A stretch of DNA of 64,000 bases, from NCBI RefSeq assembly GCF_000478825.2, contig NZ_CP007542.1:1612001-1676000 (forward strand), in the 5' to 3' direction. The notes under the pieces are model-generated. The model saw only the letters and a list, made by a program, of their open reading frames with translations. It did no database searches and was not told the origin of the DNA. A program made the position numbers and the translations under genes. This document shows positions 63,988 to 64,000 of the stretch, piece after piece (position 1 is the stretch's first letter; every line of letters begins with the position of its first letter). This DNA comes from Synechocystis sp. PCC 6714. Lineage in GTDB: Bacteria; Cyanobacteriota; Cyanobacteriia; Cyanobacteriales; Microcystaceae.

Positions 63988-64000
63988 GCCAAGTTTGCTT

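Overview
The window reads as chromosome of a unicellular cyanobacterium of the genus Synechocystis. Evidence: HIP1 palindromes (GCGATCGC) recur throughout, and there are clear genes for CP12, a Flv1-type flavodiiron protein, NdhS, the phycobilin lyase CpcT, Psb28-2, a delta-9 acyl-lipid desaturase and the Slr0144-Slr0152 type photosystem II cluster. Many proteins match what I remember of Synechocystis PCC 6803, but several remembered neighbourhoods are joined differently and proteins I remember differ at scattered residues, so a related strain is more likely than PCC 6803 itself. This placement is from memory, not from a search.

Layout. 1-9 kb: DUF3119/DUF3086 pair, a cysteine desulfurase, a PsiE-like membrane protein, a flavoprotein, then a DUF2283 protein with a tyrosine recombinase and a CopG-type protein, and a glycine-oxidase-like flavoenzyme. 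9-16 kb: nine co-directional genes (two V4R proteins, two phycobiliprotein-like helical proteins, two 2Fe-2S ferredoxins, a WD-repeat-free TPR protein, one unknown and the kinase SpkG), a thylakoid/PSII assembly cluster. 16-21.4 kb: lipid-A-disaccharide-synthase-like protein, a GAF/PAS protein, a Rieske oxygenase with its own ferredoxin, CP12.

21.4-34.1 kb is the most unusual part. A convergent DUF2854-acs gene pair is split: a 495-bp stretch covering the 3' ends of both genes occurs at 21711-22205 and again at 31910-32406, and between the copies lie about 9.7 kb of genes that are all on the minus strand (SLH protein, GH13 glucan enzyme, small membrane proteins, CsbD-like, glycine-zipper and BON proteins, and an HTH-NACHT ATPase). 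This is the pattern left by integration of a circle through one crossover.

34-40.7 kb: desaturase desC, a methionine-gamma-lyase-family enzyme, three small exported proteins, a membrane-anchored PstS and the Na+/H+ antiporter NhaS1. 40.9-42.5 kb holds a tight, AT-rich three-gene cassette (acidic coiled-coil protein, lysine-rich helical protein, HNH nuclease); all three proteins carry the same short motif, (I/L)A(K/R)xAL(E/S)(K/R)YK, which I have not seen described. It is my best candidate for an undescribed system.

42.5-56.5 kb: Wzy-like membrane protein, pyrE, TauE/SafE exporter, PhzF-family enzyme, PmbA/TldD peptidase, lumenal TPR protein, a TetR regulator with paired operators followed by a MATE exporter, then prfA, DUF3727 and surE. 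56.3-64 kb: ndhS, flv1, pgsA, cpcT, a carotenoid oxygenase, psb28-2, DUF1499, and perR divergent from a type II peroxiredoxin with inverted repeats between them. No rRNA, tRNA, CRISPR array or complete insertion sequence was recognised.
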